Below are positions 43,149 through 52,026 of a stretch of 64,000 nt of DNA, piece after piece (positions within the stretch are counted from its first letter, which is position 1; each line of letters opens with the position of its first letter). Below the pieces are notes generated by a model. The model was not told the origin of the DNA. It searched no databases and worked only from the letters and a program-made list of their open reading frames with translations. The stretch comes from Leptolyngbya sp. O-77 (GTDB lineage: Bacteria; Cyanobacteriota; Cyanobacteriia; Elainellales; Elainellaceae), in assembly GCF_001548395.1 (NCBI RefSeq), contig NZ_AP017367.1, positions 2,889,001 to 2,953,000 on the forward strand, in the 5' to 3' direction. A program made the translations under genes and the position numbers.

Positions 43149-43343
43149 CAAAACCTTATTGCCCCGATGGAGAGACGCTGCTTAGTACTCCATTAATACT
43201 CCATTCTATAAGGGCTGGGACGGATGCCATTCCATTAGTTTTCGTGAACGCAACTTGAAAGCGGCAAGCGGCATTGATGGCGTTAATATTGTGGGTGAGC
43301 ATTTTCATCAAGAGCCACCTAGCAAGCGTTATCGAGAATCACA

Positions 43344-43655
43344 ATGACGACTCGCTCAATGAAGCCGATTGCGAAAGAGGAAGTTCTGGCTCAGTTGAAA
43401 GCGCTCAAGCCCGAACTAGCTCAACGCTATGGGGTAGCTCAGATTGGGGTCTTTGGCTCTGTCGCCAGAAATGAAGCCCATGAGGAAAGCGATATTGATG
43501 TCGTGGTGCAAATGCTGCCCGATATTCTGAAACGCGCCAGCCTAAAGGCAGAGTTGGAAGAAAAATTTGGCAGAGATGTAGACGTGATTCGCTATTGGCA
43601 TGGCATGAATCAATTCCTCAAAGCCAGGATCGATCAAGAGGCGGTGTATGCGTGA
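43344..43655 (+). CDS. mntA: MntA-type nucleotidyltransferase antitoxin
   Basis: A 103-aa minimal nucleotidyltransferase. The active-site motif is GVFGSVARNEAHEESDIDVVV (GS-x-A-R ... D-x-D, about residues 35-55), followed by VDVIRYWHGM. Proteins of this type AMPylate and silence the HEPN toxin encoded next to them. It overlaps the HepT gene by 8 bp, the usual arrangement. Acts in the cytoplasm. Confidence 0.92.
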   Translation: MTTRSMKPIAKEEVLAQLKALKPELAQRYGVAQIGVFGSVARNEAHEESDIDVVVQMLPDILKRASLKAELEEKFGRDVDVIRYWHGMNQFLKARIDQEAVYA

Positions 43656-44019
43656 TCGATCGATACTCTTGGAGCTATTTCTTGAAATTGAAGAAGCAAT
43701 CAGAAGAATCGAGCGGCGCTTTATAGGAATCGATTCTCCGGGGGACTTTTTGCGCGATGATGCGGGTTTGGATCGGCTAGATGCAATTGCCATGATGCTC
43801 ATTGCAATTGGCGAGAATGTTCAGAGAATTGATAAGCGTGCAGATAGAGATTTCTTTAAACGACAACCGAGCATCGATTGGGAAGGAGTCAAAGGAATTC
43901 GGAATCTACTGGCGCACAACTACTTCAATATTGATGCAGAAGAAATTTACAAAATCTGCTCTCAAGATATTGAGCCGTTGAAGCGGGCAATTCAAAAAAT
44001 TCGCAGTGAGATTTTCTAA
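43648..44019 (+). CDS. hepT: HepT-type HEPN toxin (DUF86)
   Basis: A 123-aa all-helical HEPN ribonuclease. The catalytic RX4HXY motif is visible as RNLLAHNYF (about residues 91-99), preceded by WEGVKGIRN. The tyrosine is the AMPylation site in characterised HepT proteins. With MntA it forms a toxin-antitoxin/defence module. It lies between the gvpF/L gene and the chlN end; no mobile element is visible around it. Confidence 0.92.
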   Translation: MRDRSILLELFLEIEEAIRRIERRFIGIDSPGDFLRDDAGLDRLDAIAMMLIAIGENVQRIDKRADRDFFKRQPSIDWEGVKGIRNLLAHNYFNIDAEEIYKICSQDIEPLKRAIQKIRSEIF

Positions 44020-44174
44020 TTCAGATGGAACCTACGCGCTTTCGATGAATTTTTCGGATTTTGGATGATTTCTCACAGAAAAAGCCCACCAGAAATCATC
44101 CAACTGCGTCAATCTTGCCGGAATCAGTTTTGCCAAGGGTTGTCTCAGATGCGGGCTAGATCAGGACAAGCGCC

Positions 44175-45581
44175 CTACACGTTTGCCTCTTCCTTGACCA
44201 GCTTGTCCCAGCCCAGATCCTTCAGCGAGGTGTTTCGGCGCAGCGGACGGGTCGCCAGTTCCAGGATGTCGCGGGCGTTGGCAAAGCCGTGAATCTGGGC
44301 AAAGGTAAACTCCACCGACCACTTGGTATTGATGCCGCGAGCCTCTAGCGGGTTGGCATGGGCCATGCCCGTGATGACCAAATCCGGATTCAGGTCATAA
44401 ATCCGCTGAATCTGGTTATAGTTATCGGGCTTTTCCACAATGCGGGGCAGCGGCACGCCCATTTCGGCACAGGTTTTTTCCAGCAGCGCCAGTTCCGCCG
44501 CCTGGTAGCGCTTGTCCATATAGGGAATGCCGATTTCGGGAACGGTCATGCCGCAGCGAATCAGGAAGCGGGCCAGGGAAATTTCCAGCAGGTTATCCCC
44601 CATGAAAAAGACCGATTTGCCGCGCAATAGCGCAAGATAATCTTCCAGCCCTTCCCAGATTTTGGCTTCGCGCTCCTCCAGCCCCTTTGGCTCAATGCCA
44701 AACACAGAGCAGATTTTTTCCACCCAGGCGCGAGTTCCGTCTGGGCCGATGGGGAAGGGTGCGCCGATTAGCTTGCACTTGCGGCGACGCATCAACGTGG
44801 TGGCCGTGCGCGACAGGAACGGGTTCACGCCGCAAACGTAGTAGCCTTCTTCGATCACGGGCAGTTCCGTAAACCGCTTGGCGGGCAGCCAGCCAGACAC
44901 CTTGATGCCCTGCTTCTTCAGTTCCAGCGTCAGTTGCGTGACGACCGGGTCGGGCAGGGAGCCGAACAGCACTAACGGCGGATGGTCTGCATATTCCGAC
45001 TCTTCCGCCTTCACGTCTTCCTGCTTGCGGCCAAAGTTCAATAGCCGCTGCACAGCATTGCGCTCGGCTTTTTCAGACTCCAGCACGGGCGCTTTGTCGG
45101 GGCAGCGGGCCGCCATTGCCGCCAGCACGGTGTCTTCGCCCTGGGTAAAGGCGTAGTCCAGTCCGTTGGCGCGGGCGACCACAATGGGAATGCCGATTTC
45201 AGCTTCCAGTTTGGGCGCGAGGCCTTCCAGATCCATTTTGATGATTTCGGTGGTGCAAGTGCCGATCCACACAATGACGGAGGGATTGCGATCGCGCTTA
45301 ATCTGTTCACACAGCCGCTTTAGCTCTTCGTAATCGTTTAGCTGGGCAGAAATGTCGCCCTCTTCCAGTTCTGCCATCGCATAGCGCGGCTCGGCGAAAA
45401 TCATTACGCCCATTGCGTTTTGCAAGAAATAGCCGCAGGTCTTGGTGCCGATGACCAGGAAGAAGCTGTCCTCAATTTTTTGATAGAGCCACGCGACGCA
45501 GCTAATTGGGCAGAAGGTATGATAATTGCCCGTTTCACAGTCAAAGGTGAGCGCTTGGGGTTGAGTATCGGCGAGGGTCAT
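44175..45581 (-). CDS. chlN: Light-independent protochlorophyllide reductase subunit N
   Basis: A 468-aa ChlN, half of the catalytic ChlN-ChlB component of dark-operative protochlorophyllide reductase, homologous to nitrogenase NifD. Iron-sulfur ligand regions are visible as YHTFCPISCVAW (about 20-31) and GTKTCGYFLQN (about 45-55); VIVWIGTCTTEIIKMDL is also family-specific. Oxygen-sensitive; allows chlorophyll synthesis in darkness. Start ATG 45579-45581. It is the last gene of chlL-DUF5331-chlN; chlB is not in the window. Confidence 0.98.
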   Translation of the reverse strand: MTLADTQPQALTFDCETGNYHTFCPISCVAWLYQKIEDSFFLVIGTKTCGYFLQNAMGVMIFAEPRYAMAELEEGDISAQLNDYEELKRLCEQIKRDRNPSVIVWIGTCTTEIIKMDLEGLAPKLEAEIGIPIVVARANGLDYAFTQGEDTVLAAMAARCPDKAPVLESEKAERNAVQRLLNFGRKQEDVKAEESEYADHPPLVLFGSLPDPVVTQLTLELKKQGIKVSGWLPAKRFTELPVIEEGYYVCGVNPFLSRTATTLMRRRKCKLIGAPFPIGPDGTRAWVEKICSVFGIEPKGLEEREAKIWEGLEDYLALLRGKSVFFMGDNLLEISLARFLIRCGMTVPEIGIPYMDKRYQAAELALLEKTCAEMGVPLPRIVEKPDNYNQIQRIYDLNPDLVITGMAHANPLEARGINTKWSVEFTFAQIHGFANARDILELATRPLRRNTSLKDLGWDKLVKEEANV

Positions 45582-45686
45582 GGCGAGTATTGGGGTGTTG
45601 GGATTATTGAAGAAGGAAAGAGAAGAATTGGGGATTGGGGGCTGGCGTAACGTGGAGGTAGGCTAGTCGTAACTCCAGGCACTCCG

Positions 45687-46109
45687 TTAATCCCGCTCTC
45701 CTACGCCCGTACAGGCTTCGTCAATTTTGGAAGACAGGCGGACGGCGGGGACTTTGCTGGCGGGCTTGGTTTCGGGAAGGTCGAGGGGCGTTTCGGAGGC
45801 GAGAGTGCGGCTGGGGAGCATTTTGGGAGCGTCGTCGTCTAGTTCGTCGAGTTCGTCGTCGGGATTGAAGTTGAGTCCTAGTGCCAGGATGATGCGGTCG
45901 GGGTCGTTGCTGAGGTCTACGATCAGCGGCAGCAGGCTCGTCAACTGTGGCTCTAGGGTCGAGAGCGTTCCCAAAATGAATCCAGAGGAGGGTCGCCGCT
46001 GTCCGGCACAGTCTACCCAAACGCCTAGCCGTGCAATCCACTCTCGATTTTCGCGATAGTAGGTGAGCCAGGCGATTTTCAGGGACTTGCGGAGGTATTG
46101 AACGTTCAT
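45687..46109 (-). CDS. DUF5331-family protein between chlL and chlN
   Basis: A 140-aa protein: N-terminal domain (1-85) with YLRKSLKIAWLTYYRENREWI and LEPQLTSLLPLIVDLSNDPD in short blocks, then an acidic, disordered-looking tail. It resembles the DUF5331 proteins that sit in this position in cyanobacterial chlL-chlN operons. Function unknown; conserved location suggests a link to dark protochlorophyllide reduction. It lies 105 bp before chlN and 169 bp after chlL. Confidence 0.82.
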   Translation of the reverse strand: MNVQYLRKSLKIAWLTYYRENREWIARLGVWVDCAGQRRPSSGFILGTLSTLEPQLTSLLPLIVDLSNDPDRIILALGLNFNPDDELDELDDDAPKMLPSRTLASETPLDLPETKPASKVPAVRLSSKIDEACTGVGERD

Positions 46110-46278
46110 GTAAGGGTCAGGGTTCAGAGAGTCAGGTCAGGGAGGCAGGGTTGAGGGATTCAAACTACAGAGTTTAGAGTACCGGGGGGCGATCGCCCCG
46201 CTTCCCATCTTCCGCAAAGCTAAAGAATTGTAGGCTTTTTCCTGACCGCTGACTCCTGACCGCTGACTCCTGCCCCCA

Positions 46279-47142
46279 CTACACCATCATCAAGTCCAGT
46301 TCCTCTTCGGCCCGCTTCGGCGCTTCCTTGGGATTCAGGTAAAAATCAGACAGCAGGCTGAACAGATCACGGTCGGGCGCATCATTGGGCACGACCCCTT
46401 CGGGACGAGCCAGGATTTGATCAGCAATGTTGAGGTAGTAATCGCAGACATAGTTCAGCGAGGGGTCTTTTTCTGCCATCTCGAACAGCGTTTTGCCTTT
46501 GACGCGAGACACCCGGATGTCTTCGATCAGCGGCAGCACCTCCAGGACGGGCATGGGCACCGCTTCGATGTATTTATCGATCAGGTCGCGCTTGGCGGTG
46601 CGGTTGCCGATCAGCCCAGCGAGGCGCAGCGGGTGGGTGCGGGCTTTTTCGCGGACGGAGGCGGCGATGCGGTTGGCGGCAAACAGCGCGTCGAAGCCGT
46701 TGTCGGTGACGATCATGCAATAGTCGGCGTAGTTTAGCGGGGCAGCAAACCCGCCACACACCACGTCCCCCAGCACGTCGAATAAGATCACATCGTACTC
46801 ATCAAAGGCATTGAGCTCCTTGAGCAGCTTCACGGTTTCGCCGACGACGTAGCCACCGCAGCCCGCCCCTGCTGGGGGACCGCCTGCCTCTACGCAATCC
46901 ACGCCGCCGTAGCCCTTGTAGATCACGTCTTCGGGCCACACGTCTTCGTAGTGATAGTTCTTTTCTTGCAGCGTGTCGATGATGGTGGGAATGAGGAAGC
47001 CAGTGAGGGTAAAGGTGCTGTCATGCTTGGGGTCGCAGCCGATTTGCAGCACCTTTTTGCCGCGTCGGGCAAGGGCAACCGAGATATTGCAACTGGTGGT
47101 GGACTTACCAATGCCACCTTTTCCATAGACCGCAAGTTTCAC
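46279..47142 (-). CDS. chlL: Light-independent protochlorophyllide reductase ATP-binding protein L
   Basis: A 287-aa NifH-like iron protein that passes electrons to ChlNB with ATP hydrolysis. P-loop YGKGGIGKSTTS at about 6-17, DPKHDSTFTLTG, and the two cysteine ligands of the intersubunit [4Fe-4S] cluster in AGAGCGGYV and GDVVCGGFA. I chose GTG 47142 because the AGGAG site is seven bases upstream; the in-frame TTG two codons earlier sits almost on top of it. It leads the operon. A 14-bp direct repeat TGACCGCTGACTCC lies after the gene (46243-46271). Confidence 0.98.
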   Translation of the reverse strand: MKLAVYGKGGIGKSTTSCNISVALARRGKKVLQIGCDPKHDSTFTLTGFLIPTIIDTLQEKNYHYEDVWPEDVIYKGYGGVDCVEAGGPPAGAGCGGYVVGETVKLLKELNAFDEYDVILFDVLGDVVCGGFAAPLNYADYCMIVTDNGFDALFAANRIAASVREKARTHPLRLAGLIGNRTAKRDLIDKYIEAVPMPVLEVLPLIEDIRVSRVKGKTLFEMAEKDPSLNYVCDYYLNIADQILARPEGVVPNDAPDRDLFSLLSDFYLNPKEAPKRAEEELDLMMV

Positions 47143-47583
47143 GGGCAAGCTCCTGGTGAAGGGATGAAAACTGGAGAGAGGAGAGAAGTAGCAGCGGCAA
47201 TCGCGACTACTGTGTGAATTATGAAGAGCCAGATGCCCAAAGGAAAGGGTCTGATAAATCAGTTCACGTCTCTAAATGGTTCTACACAGTCTAAAAAGCA
47301 TCATGTATTTTCTTTCAGAACCAGGTTGCCTTTGATGTCTTCAAAAACCTTCTCAAAGACTTTTGAAAACTCTTTTTTATAAAAAGGAGAACAAAATACA
47401 AAAAATGCCTGAACCACTGGACGGGATTGCTTTTGGCGATCGCCCGCTTCCCCCAATCCTCCCAGCCGCCCGCCAAAACCGCACCCTGTCGCCCTCCTAA
47501 GGCGATCGCCCCCGCTCAACCCCTTGCCCCTGCTGGCGCAGATTCCTCCGAAAATAGAGGAAGCCGCTGGATTGATAATTATC
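47143..47583. other. Divergent intergenic region between chlL and cbiB
   Basis: About 440 bp with both promoters. An AT-rich block at 47285-47410 is the likeliest place. An open frame leads into cbiB from 47524 (TTG), but it is Pro/Ala-rich and not CbiB-like. No RNA element recognised. Confidence 0.4.
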
Positions 47584-48603
47584 GTGAATTTTTTGGAAAA
47601 CCCCGCCCTGCCCCTGGCGATCGCCGCTCTTCTGGACTTTTTGATGGGCGATCCGTGGAACTGGCTGCATCCCGTGCAGGTCATGGGCTGGGTCATCGGT
47701 CGCTATAGCCGCTGGGTGCAAGACGGGCTGCATCTGACGACGGAGCCAGCGTCGGTGCAGCGAAACTTGGCATTACAGCGGGTTGCGGGGGGCGTGCTGA
47801 CGGTTGCCCTCGTCCTCGGCAGCGGCTTTGTTGGCTGGCTTCTTGTGCATCTCAGCCGCACGATTCATCCATTGCTCGGACTCGCCATAGAATCCATCTT
47901 GCTGGCCAGTTGCTTTGCCGGACGCAGCCTGCGCGATGCGGCGGCGGACGTGCTGCGTCCCCTGGCGGCGGGGGATTTGGTGCAAGCGCGATCGCACCTC
48001 AGCCGCTACGTGGGGCGCGATACGGAGAGCTTGCCAGAATCCGAAATTCTCCGCGCTGTGCTAGAAACCGTGACGGAAAACGCCACCGACGGCGTAACGG
48101 CTCCGCTGTTTTGGGCGATCGCCGGATCGGTGACCCCGCTCGGCCCCGTGCCGCCAGCCTTGGGCTACAAAGCCGCCAGCACCCTCGACTCGATGGTGGG
48201 CTATAGGGCCGCCCCCTATACCTACCTGGGCTGGGCCAGCGCTCGCCTGGATGACCTGCTGACCTGGCTACCCTGTCGCCTTACGGTGGTCACGATTGCG
48301 CTGCTCTCTGGCAGGCCCCGCCATGTGCTGAAGCTGTGCCGCCGCGACGCGCCCCAAGACCCCAGCCCCAATGCCGGATGGAGCGAGTGCGCCTACGCTG
48401 CGGCGCTGGATGTCCAGGTCGGCGGACAAAACACCTATCGTGGCAACGTCACCCACAAGCCGCTGTTGGCAGATCCCGTGCGTCCCATCACGCCTGAACG
48501 CATCCAGCAAGCCCTGAGCCTGACCCGCCGCGTTTTCTTACTCTGGCTGGCGGGGGCGATCGCCCTCCACCACGTATCCTCTTTGCGCCCGCTGCTATCC
48601 TGA
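47584..48603 (+). CDS. cbiB: Adenosylcobinamide-phosphate synthase (CbiB/CobD)
   Basis: A membrane enzyme of about 339 aa that attaches aminopropanol (phosphate) to adenosylcobyric acid. Family marks: LDFLMGDPWNWLHPVQVMGW (about 16-35), RYVGRDTESLPESEILRAVLETVTENATDG around residues 140-170, PPALGYKAASTLDSMVGY, and C-terminal NAGWSECAYAAALDVQVGG. Four or five hydrophobic helices. The start is uncertain; I prefer GTG 47584 since family members begin only a few residues before the first helix. Its pathway partner cobU is at 3036-3590. Confidence 0.93.
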   Translation: MNFLENPALPLAIAALLDFLMGDPWNWLHPVQVMGWVIGRYSRWVQDGLHLTTEPASVQRNLALQRVAGGVLTVALVLGSGFVGWLLVHLSRTIHPLLGLAIESILLASCFAGRSLRDAAADVLRPLAAGDLVQARSHLSRYVGRDTESLPESEILRAVLETVTENATDGVTAPLFWAIAGSVTPLGPVPPALGYKAASTLDSMVGYRAAPYTYLGWASARLDDLLTWLPCRLTVVTIALLSGRPRHVLKLCRRDAPQDPSPNAGWSECAYAAALDVQVGGQNTYRGNVTHKPLLADPVRPITPERIQQALSLTRRVFLLWLAGAIALHHVSSLRPLLS

Positions 48604-48652
48604 AGAGCAGACCGCTAACAGAACGCAGGAAGACAACGCAGGACATTTCGAT

Positions 48653-50125
48653 ATGGCAGAGCAATTGCAAAACTACATCAATGGGCAGTGGTGCGCGTCG
48701 GCGGCGACCGAATATTTAGATGTGGTGAATCCTGCCACCTGCGAAGTGCTGGCGAAAGTGCCGCTCTCGCCTGCCCATGAGGTGGATGACGCGGCTCAGG
48801 CAGCAGCAGCGGCATTTCAAACCTGGCGGCGCGTGCCAGCGGGCGATCGCATTCAATATTTATTCAAGCTCAAGACTCTGCTGGAAGAAAACCTGGACGA
48901 CCTCTCGCGGACGATTACGCTGGAGTGCGGCAAAATCTACGCCGAAGCCAAAGCCGAAATGCAGCGGGCGATCGAAAACGTGGAGGTGGCCTGCGGGATT
49001 CCCATGCTGATGCAGGGCGATGTGTCAGAAGACATTGCGCGGGGCATTGATGAATTCATGATTCGCCAGCCGCTGGGCGTGTGTGCGGCGATTGCCCCGT
49101 TCAATTTTCCTGGCATGATTCCCTTCTGGTTTCTGCCCTATGCGATCGCCTGCGGCAACACGTATATCCTGAAGCCGTCGGAAAAAGTGCCCCTGACGCT
49201 GCAAAAGGTAATGCGGCTGATCGAGCAAACGGGCCTGCCGCCGGGTGTGGTCAATCTGGTCAATGGCGCGAAGGAAGCCGTCGATGCAATTTTGGATCAC
49301 CCCACGATTCGCGGCATCAGCTTTGTCGGCTCGTCGCCCGTGGCAAAGTATGTCTACAGTCGGGCAGCGGCAAACGGCAAGCGCGTGCAGTGTCAGGGCG
49401 GCGCAAAGAACCCAATCATCGTGCTGCCGGATGCCGACCTGGATTCCACCATTCGGATTGCAGCAGACAGCGCCTTTGGCTGTGCGGGGCAGCGCTGCCT
49501 CGCCGCGTCGCTGATGGTGACGGTGGGGCGGGCGCGGGAACCCTTTACCGAAGCGATGACTGAGGCGGCCAAGTCTCGCGTGGTGGGCTTTGGGCTAGAT
49601 CAGGGCGTGCAGATGGGCCCGGTGATTAATTTGCAGAGCCGCGATCGCATCGCTGACTTGATTCAGCAGGGCATCGAGGAAGGCGCAAAACCGCTGATCG
49701 ACGGGCGCAATCCCAAAATTTCTGGCTACGAAAACGGCAGTTTCGTCCGCCCCACGCTGCTGCAAGACGTGCGCCCCGACAGCCGCATTGCCCAGACGGA
49801 GATTTTTGGCCCGGTGCTGGGGCTGCTGCATGTAGAGACGATTGATGAGGCGATCGCCCTGGTCAACAGCGGCCACTGGGGCAATATGGCGTGCCTGTTC
49901 ACCAGCAGCGGCGCGGCCGCCCGCAAGTTTCGCTACGAAGCCGAAGCAGGCAACATCGGCATCAATATTGGCGTGGCCGCACCAATGGCGTTTTTTCCCT
50001 TCAGCGGCTGGAAAGAGAGCTTCTTTGGCGATTTGCACGGCCAGGGCAAACACGCAGTAGAATTTTTCACCCAAACCAAGGTCGTCGTCGAGCGCTGGTT
50101 TCAAGATTGGACGCGCCAGTTTTAG
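48653..50125 (+). CDS. mmsA: CoA-acylating methylmalonate-semialdehyde dehydrogenase
   Basis: A 490-aa aldehyde dehydrogenase of the MMSDH subfamily. It starts with NYINGQW, has IAPFNFPGMIPFWFLPYAIACGN around residues 144-167, KPSEKVP, QGGAKNPIIVLPDAD, the catalytic cysteine in CAGQRCLA (about residue 284) and GPVLGLLHVETIDEAI. The family converts malonate or methylmalonate semialdehyde to acetyl- or propionyl-CoA in valine/myo-inositol catabolism. It follows cbiB by 49 bp on the same strand but has no functional link to it. Start ATG 48653. Confidence 0.94.
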   Translation: MAEQLQNYINGQWCASAATEYLDVVNPATCEVLAKVPLSPAHEVDDAAQAAAAAFQTWRRVPAGDRIQYLFKLKTLLEENLDDLSRTITLECGKIYAEAKAEMQRAIENVEVACGIPMLMQGDVSEDIARGIDEFMIRQPLGVCAAIAPFNFPGMIPFWFLPYAIACGNTYILKPSEKVPLTLQKVMRLIEQTGLPPGVVNLVNGAKEAVDAILDHPTIRGISFVGSSPVAKYVYSRAAANGKRVQCQGGAKNPIIVLPDADLDSTIRIAADSAFGCAGQRCLAASLMVTVGRAREPFTEAMTEAAKSRVVGFGLDQGVQMGPVINLQSRDRIADLIQQGIEEGAKPLIDGRNPKISGYENGSFVRPTLLQDVRPDSRIAQTEIFGPVLGLLHVETIDEAIALVNSGHWGNMACLFTSSGAAARKFRYEAEAGNIGINIGVAAPMAFFPFSGWKESFFGDLHGQGKHAVEFFTQTKVVVERWFQDWTRQF

Positions 50126-50418
50126 CGATTCTACAAAAGTCGCCCAGGTTCTTTTTCCTTAATTTTTGTCCTGAAGCTTTCCTGCATACGCTGGAAATGT
50201 TTGCGAGCTGAGCTTTACAAAGAGCGCGATCGCCCTAAACAATTGGTGAAAAGGGTCAGATTTTGCCGTGGATTTCGCGTAAAAACCTGAATACTTTGGG
50301 TCTCTCTTTGATATGCAGATCAACGTAAATCACCCAGATGTAGCTAAATCACTTGGATTTAAAGATTTAACAGGGTTTCCTGAGCCAAAATTGCAGACTC
50401 CATGTTTGCAGGTTTGAT

Positions 50419-50454
50419 CCGCATACGTCCCGCCTATTTCCCGCATACGTCCCG
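50419..50454. promoter_or_regulatory. Duplicated 14-mer upstream of the SH3 gene
   Basis: CCGCATACGTCCCG occurs at 50419-50432 and again at 50441-50454, a 22-bp spacing (about two helical turns), 50-85 bp before the start codon. This is the geometry of paired regulator sites. The rest of 50126-50503 is AT-rich with no gene. Confidence 0.4.
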
Positions 50455-50503
50455 TATTGGCTCCAATTTTGTTATTTTCGCGCTTTTTTGAGGATTTGAC
50501 TGA

Positions 50504-51151
50504 ATGAACCGTTCACTCACCCCCGGTATTGCGAAATTTTTGACTTCGACCGCCCTGACGCTGGCATTCATGGCCCTCTCCCCGCTGGCGGCTCTGGCAG
50601 AAATGGCCACGCTGACCGCCAGCCCCGGCAGCCGCATCAACGTGCGCGAGCAGCCCTCGACCAGTTCTCCCGCTCGGCACTACGGCGTTCCGGGCGATCG
50701 CGTCGAAATTATCACCTCCGTCAACTCCAGCTTTGACGGTCGCCTCTGGTATCAGGTGCTATTCCCTCGAACTGGTGCGCGGGGCTGGGTGCGAGGTGAC
50801 CTGCTGCGTCTCGATTCGGCCGCGCCGCCCTCCTCCTTTGAGCCACAGCGGGTTTCCTTCGCCCCTGGCTCCTCGGCAGCCACCGTCGGCGGTCGCGTAC
50901 AGGGGGGGCAGGTGCGCGACTATATCCTCAACGCCCGCGCCGGACAAACCATGTCCACCAGCATCACGGGCACTTCGCCGTTTCTGCAAGTCATCGTGAT
51001 GCAGCCCAATAGCCGCACGCTCTATATCGGCAGCGGCAACTGGTCGGGCGTGCTGCCTGCCAGCGGCGACTACTACGTGCGCGTGCGGATTGTGCCCGAA
51101 GAACAGGCCAATGCCTCCGGCGAATATAGCCTGACCATCAGCATTCGATAA
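50504..51151 (+). CDS. Exported SH3-domain protein
   Basis: A 215-aa protein. The signal peptide (about 1-30) ends in ALA-E, with hydrophobic core STALTLAFMALSPLAA. A bacterial SH3 domain follows (about 33-100: LTASPGSRINVREQPSTSSP, YGVPGDRVEI, WYQVLFPRTGARGWV). The C-terminal domain (about 110-215) has beta-rich GQTMSTSITGTSPFLQVIV and GDYYVRVRIVP, like pre-peptidase C-terminal (PPC) domains. Probably periplasmic or cell-wall associated. Monocistronic by position. Confidence 0.88.
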   Translation: MNRSLTPGIAKFLTSTALTLAFMALSPLAALAEMATLTASPGSRINVREQPSTSSPARHYGVPGDRVEIITSVNSSFDGRLWYQVLFPRTGARGWVRGDLLRLDSAAPPSSFEPQRVSFAPGSSAATVGGRVQGGQVRDYILNARAGQTMSTSITGTSPFLQVIVMQPNSRTLYIGSGNWSGVLPASGDYYVRVRIVPEEQANASGEYSLTISIR

Positions 51152-51249
51152 CGGGCCTTACCAGGGTAAGAATAAGGATAGAGGACACGGGCGATCGCCT
51201 CCCATTTCCCAAGGAGCGTCGCCCTTCACACTCCGTAGCAAAATTTTGC

Positions 51250-51278
51250 TTGCGTCGATTAGGGGTATCCACTACAAT
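51250..51278 (+). promoter_or_regulatory. Sigma-70-type promoter of the structured leader
   Basis: TTGCGT (51250-51255) and TACAAT (51273-51278) with an ideal 17-bp spacer. Transcription would start near 51285, leaving a 5' untranslated leader of about 235 nt. Confidence 0.65.
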
Positions 51279-51518
51279 CGTCCATCAAGCTGTAATTTTT
51301 CCAAGACGCAGCTTATCTTCACTCCCCGAAAATTTGGCCGGTTCGTCGTTTACGGCATTGGTAGATGTTGGCAGCACCTACCAACGCCTGACCCCAGGAC
51401 AGTCCGAGCTGTCTCAGGGCTTTGCCTATTGTATGGCCGCCTTGAAACCTGCTTTGCGTCGTTTGGGCGGCCATCTTTTCGGGGTTTCCCTACCTCGTTT
51501 CCAAGGAGGAAACCCCAA
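51279..51518 (+). promoter_or_regulatory. Structured 5' leader with four consecutive hairpins; the last overlaps the ribosome binding site
   Basis: Stems readable directly: TTGGTAG/CTACCAA (51358-51384); CCTGA...TCAGG enclosing GACAG/CTGTC (51388-51418); ATGGCCGCC/GGCGGCCAT (51433-51474, perfect 9 bp); GGGGTTTCC/GGAAACCCC (51481-51516, perfect 9 bp). The last stem pairs part of the AAGGAGG Shine-Dalgarno sequence (51503-51509) and ends two bases before the ATG. This arrangement suggests a cis-regulatory RNA (riboswitch, thermometer or protein-binding leader). No known riboswitch class is recognised. Confidence 0.6.
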
Positions 51519-51836
51519 ATGCTGACAGTTCAATACACCTGGTCGTCCCCGCGCTCGGAGGCGACCCAGTTTTCGCTGCCGCCGCTCACCTGCGAACTGC
51601 CGCGCCGTCGCCGCCTGCGCCACTGCATCATCGGCCTGCCCGAAGACGCGCAACTGGCCATCGACCGGCTGCACCTGCTCCGCTATGCCGAACGCTTCGA
51701 GTGGACGCACGCCCTCGAATTCCGCCCAACGGCATCGTCCTCAACGCCGAGCAACCCGGCGAAGTGCTGCGCTGCCTGCACCGTGAAATGCGGAACAACC
51801 CTGGCGCGAATGAGTAAGACGAGTAAGAACAGATAA
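51519..51836 (+). pseudogene. Small cyanobacterial hypothetical protein, probably frameshifted near its 3' end
   Basis: Start ATG 51519 has a textbook AAGGAGG 10 bases upstream. Residues 1-67 (TVQYTWSSPRSEATQF..., IGLPEDAQLAIDRLHLLRYAERFEW) look like a folded domain. As written the frame then reads through a serine/cysteine-rich tail to 51836. Adding one C in the run at about 51722 joins a much more protein-like end (PNGIVLNAEQPGEVLRCLHREMR) and stops at 51817, giving exactly 100 codons. Either a decayed gene or a homopolymer indel. I do not know its function. Expression is probably controlled by the hairpin leader. Confidence 0.6.
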
Positions 51837-51840
51837 GGGC

Positions 51841-51900
51841 GATTTTGGGTTTTGGATTTTGGCGGCCGAGTCTGTCAATCCAAAATCCAAACTCCCCAAT
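51841..51900. terminator. Possible hairpin made of inverted AATCCAAAAT repeats
   Basis: TTTTGGATTTTGG (from about 51851) is complementary to CCAAAATCCAAA (from about 51882), separated by about 18 nt. It follows the small-protein gene. It lacks a clear U-run, so termination is only suggested. Confidence 0.4.
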
Positions 51901-52026
51901 CGAAAATTTCAAACAGGGCAACTGCGCCTAACGCTGCATCGCGCCTAATCATTAGCCCCACTTATCTGATGCCTTTGTAAAGCCATCTGCCTAATTCCCA
52001 GAATCAGGGGTATTATACAGACAATC

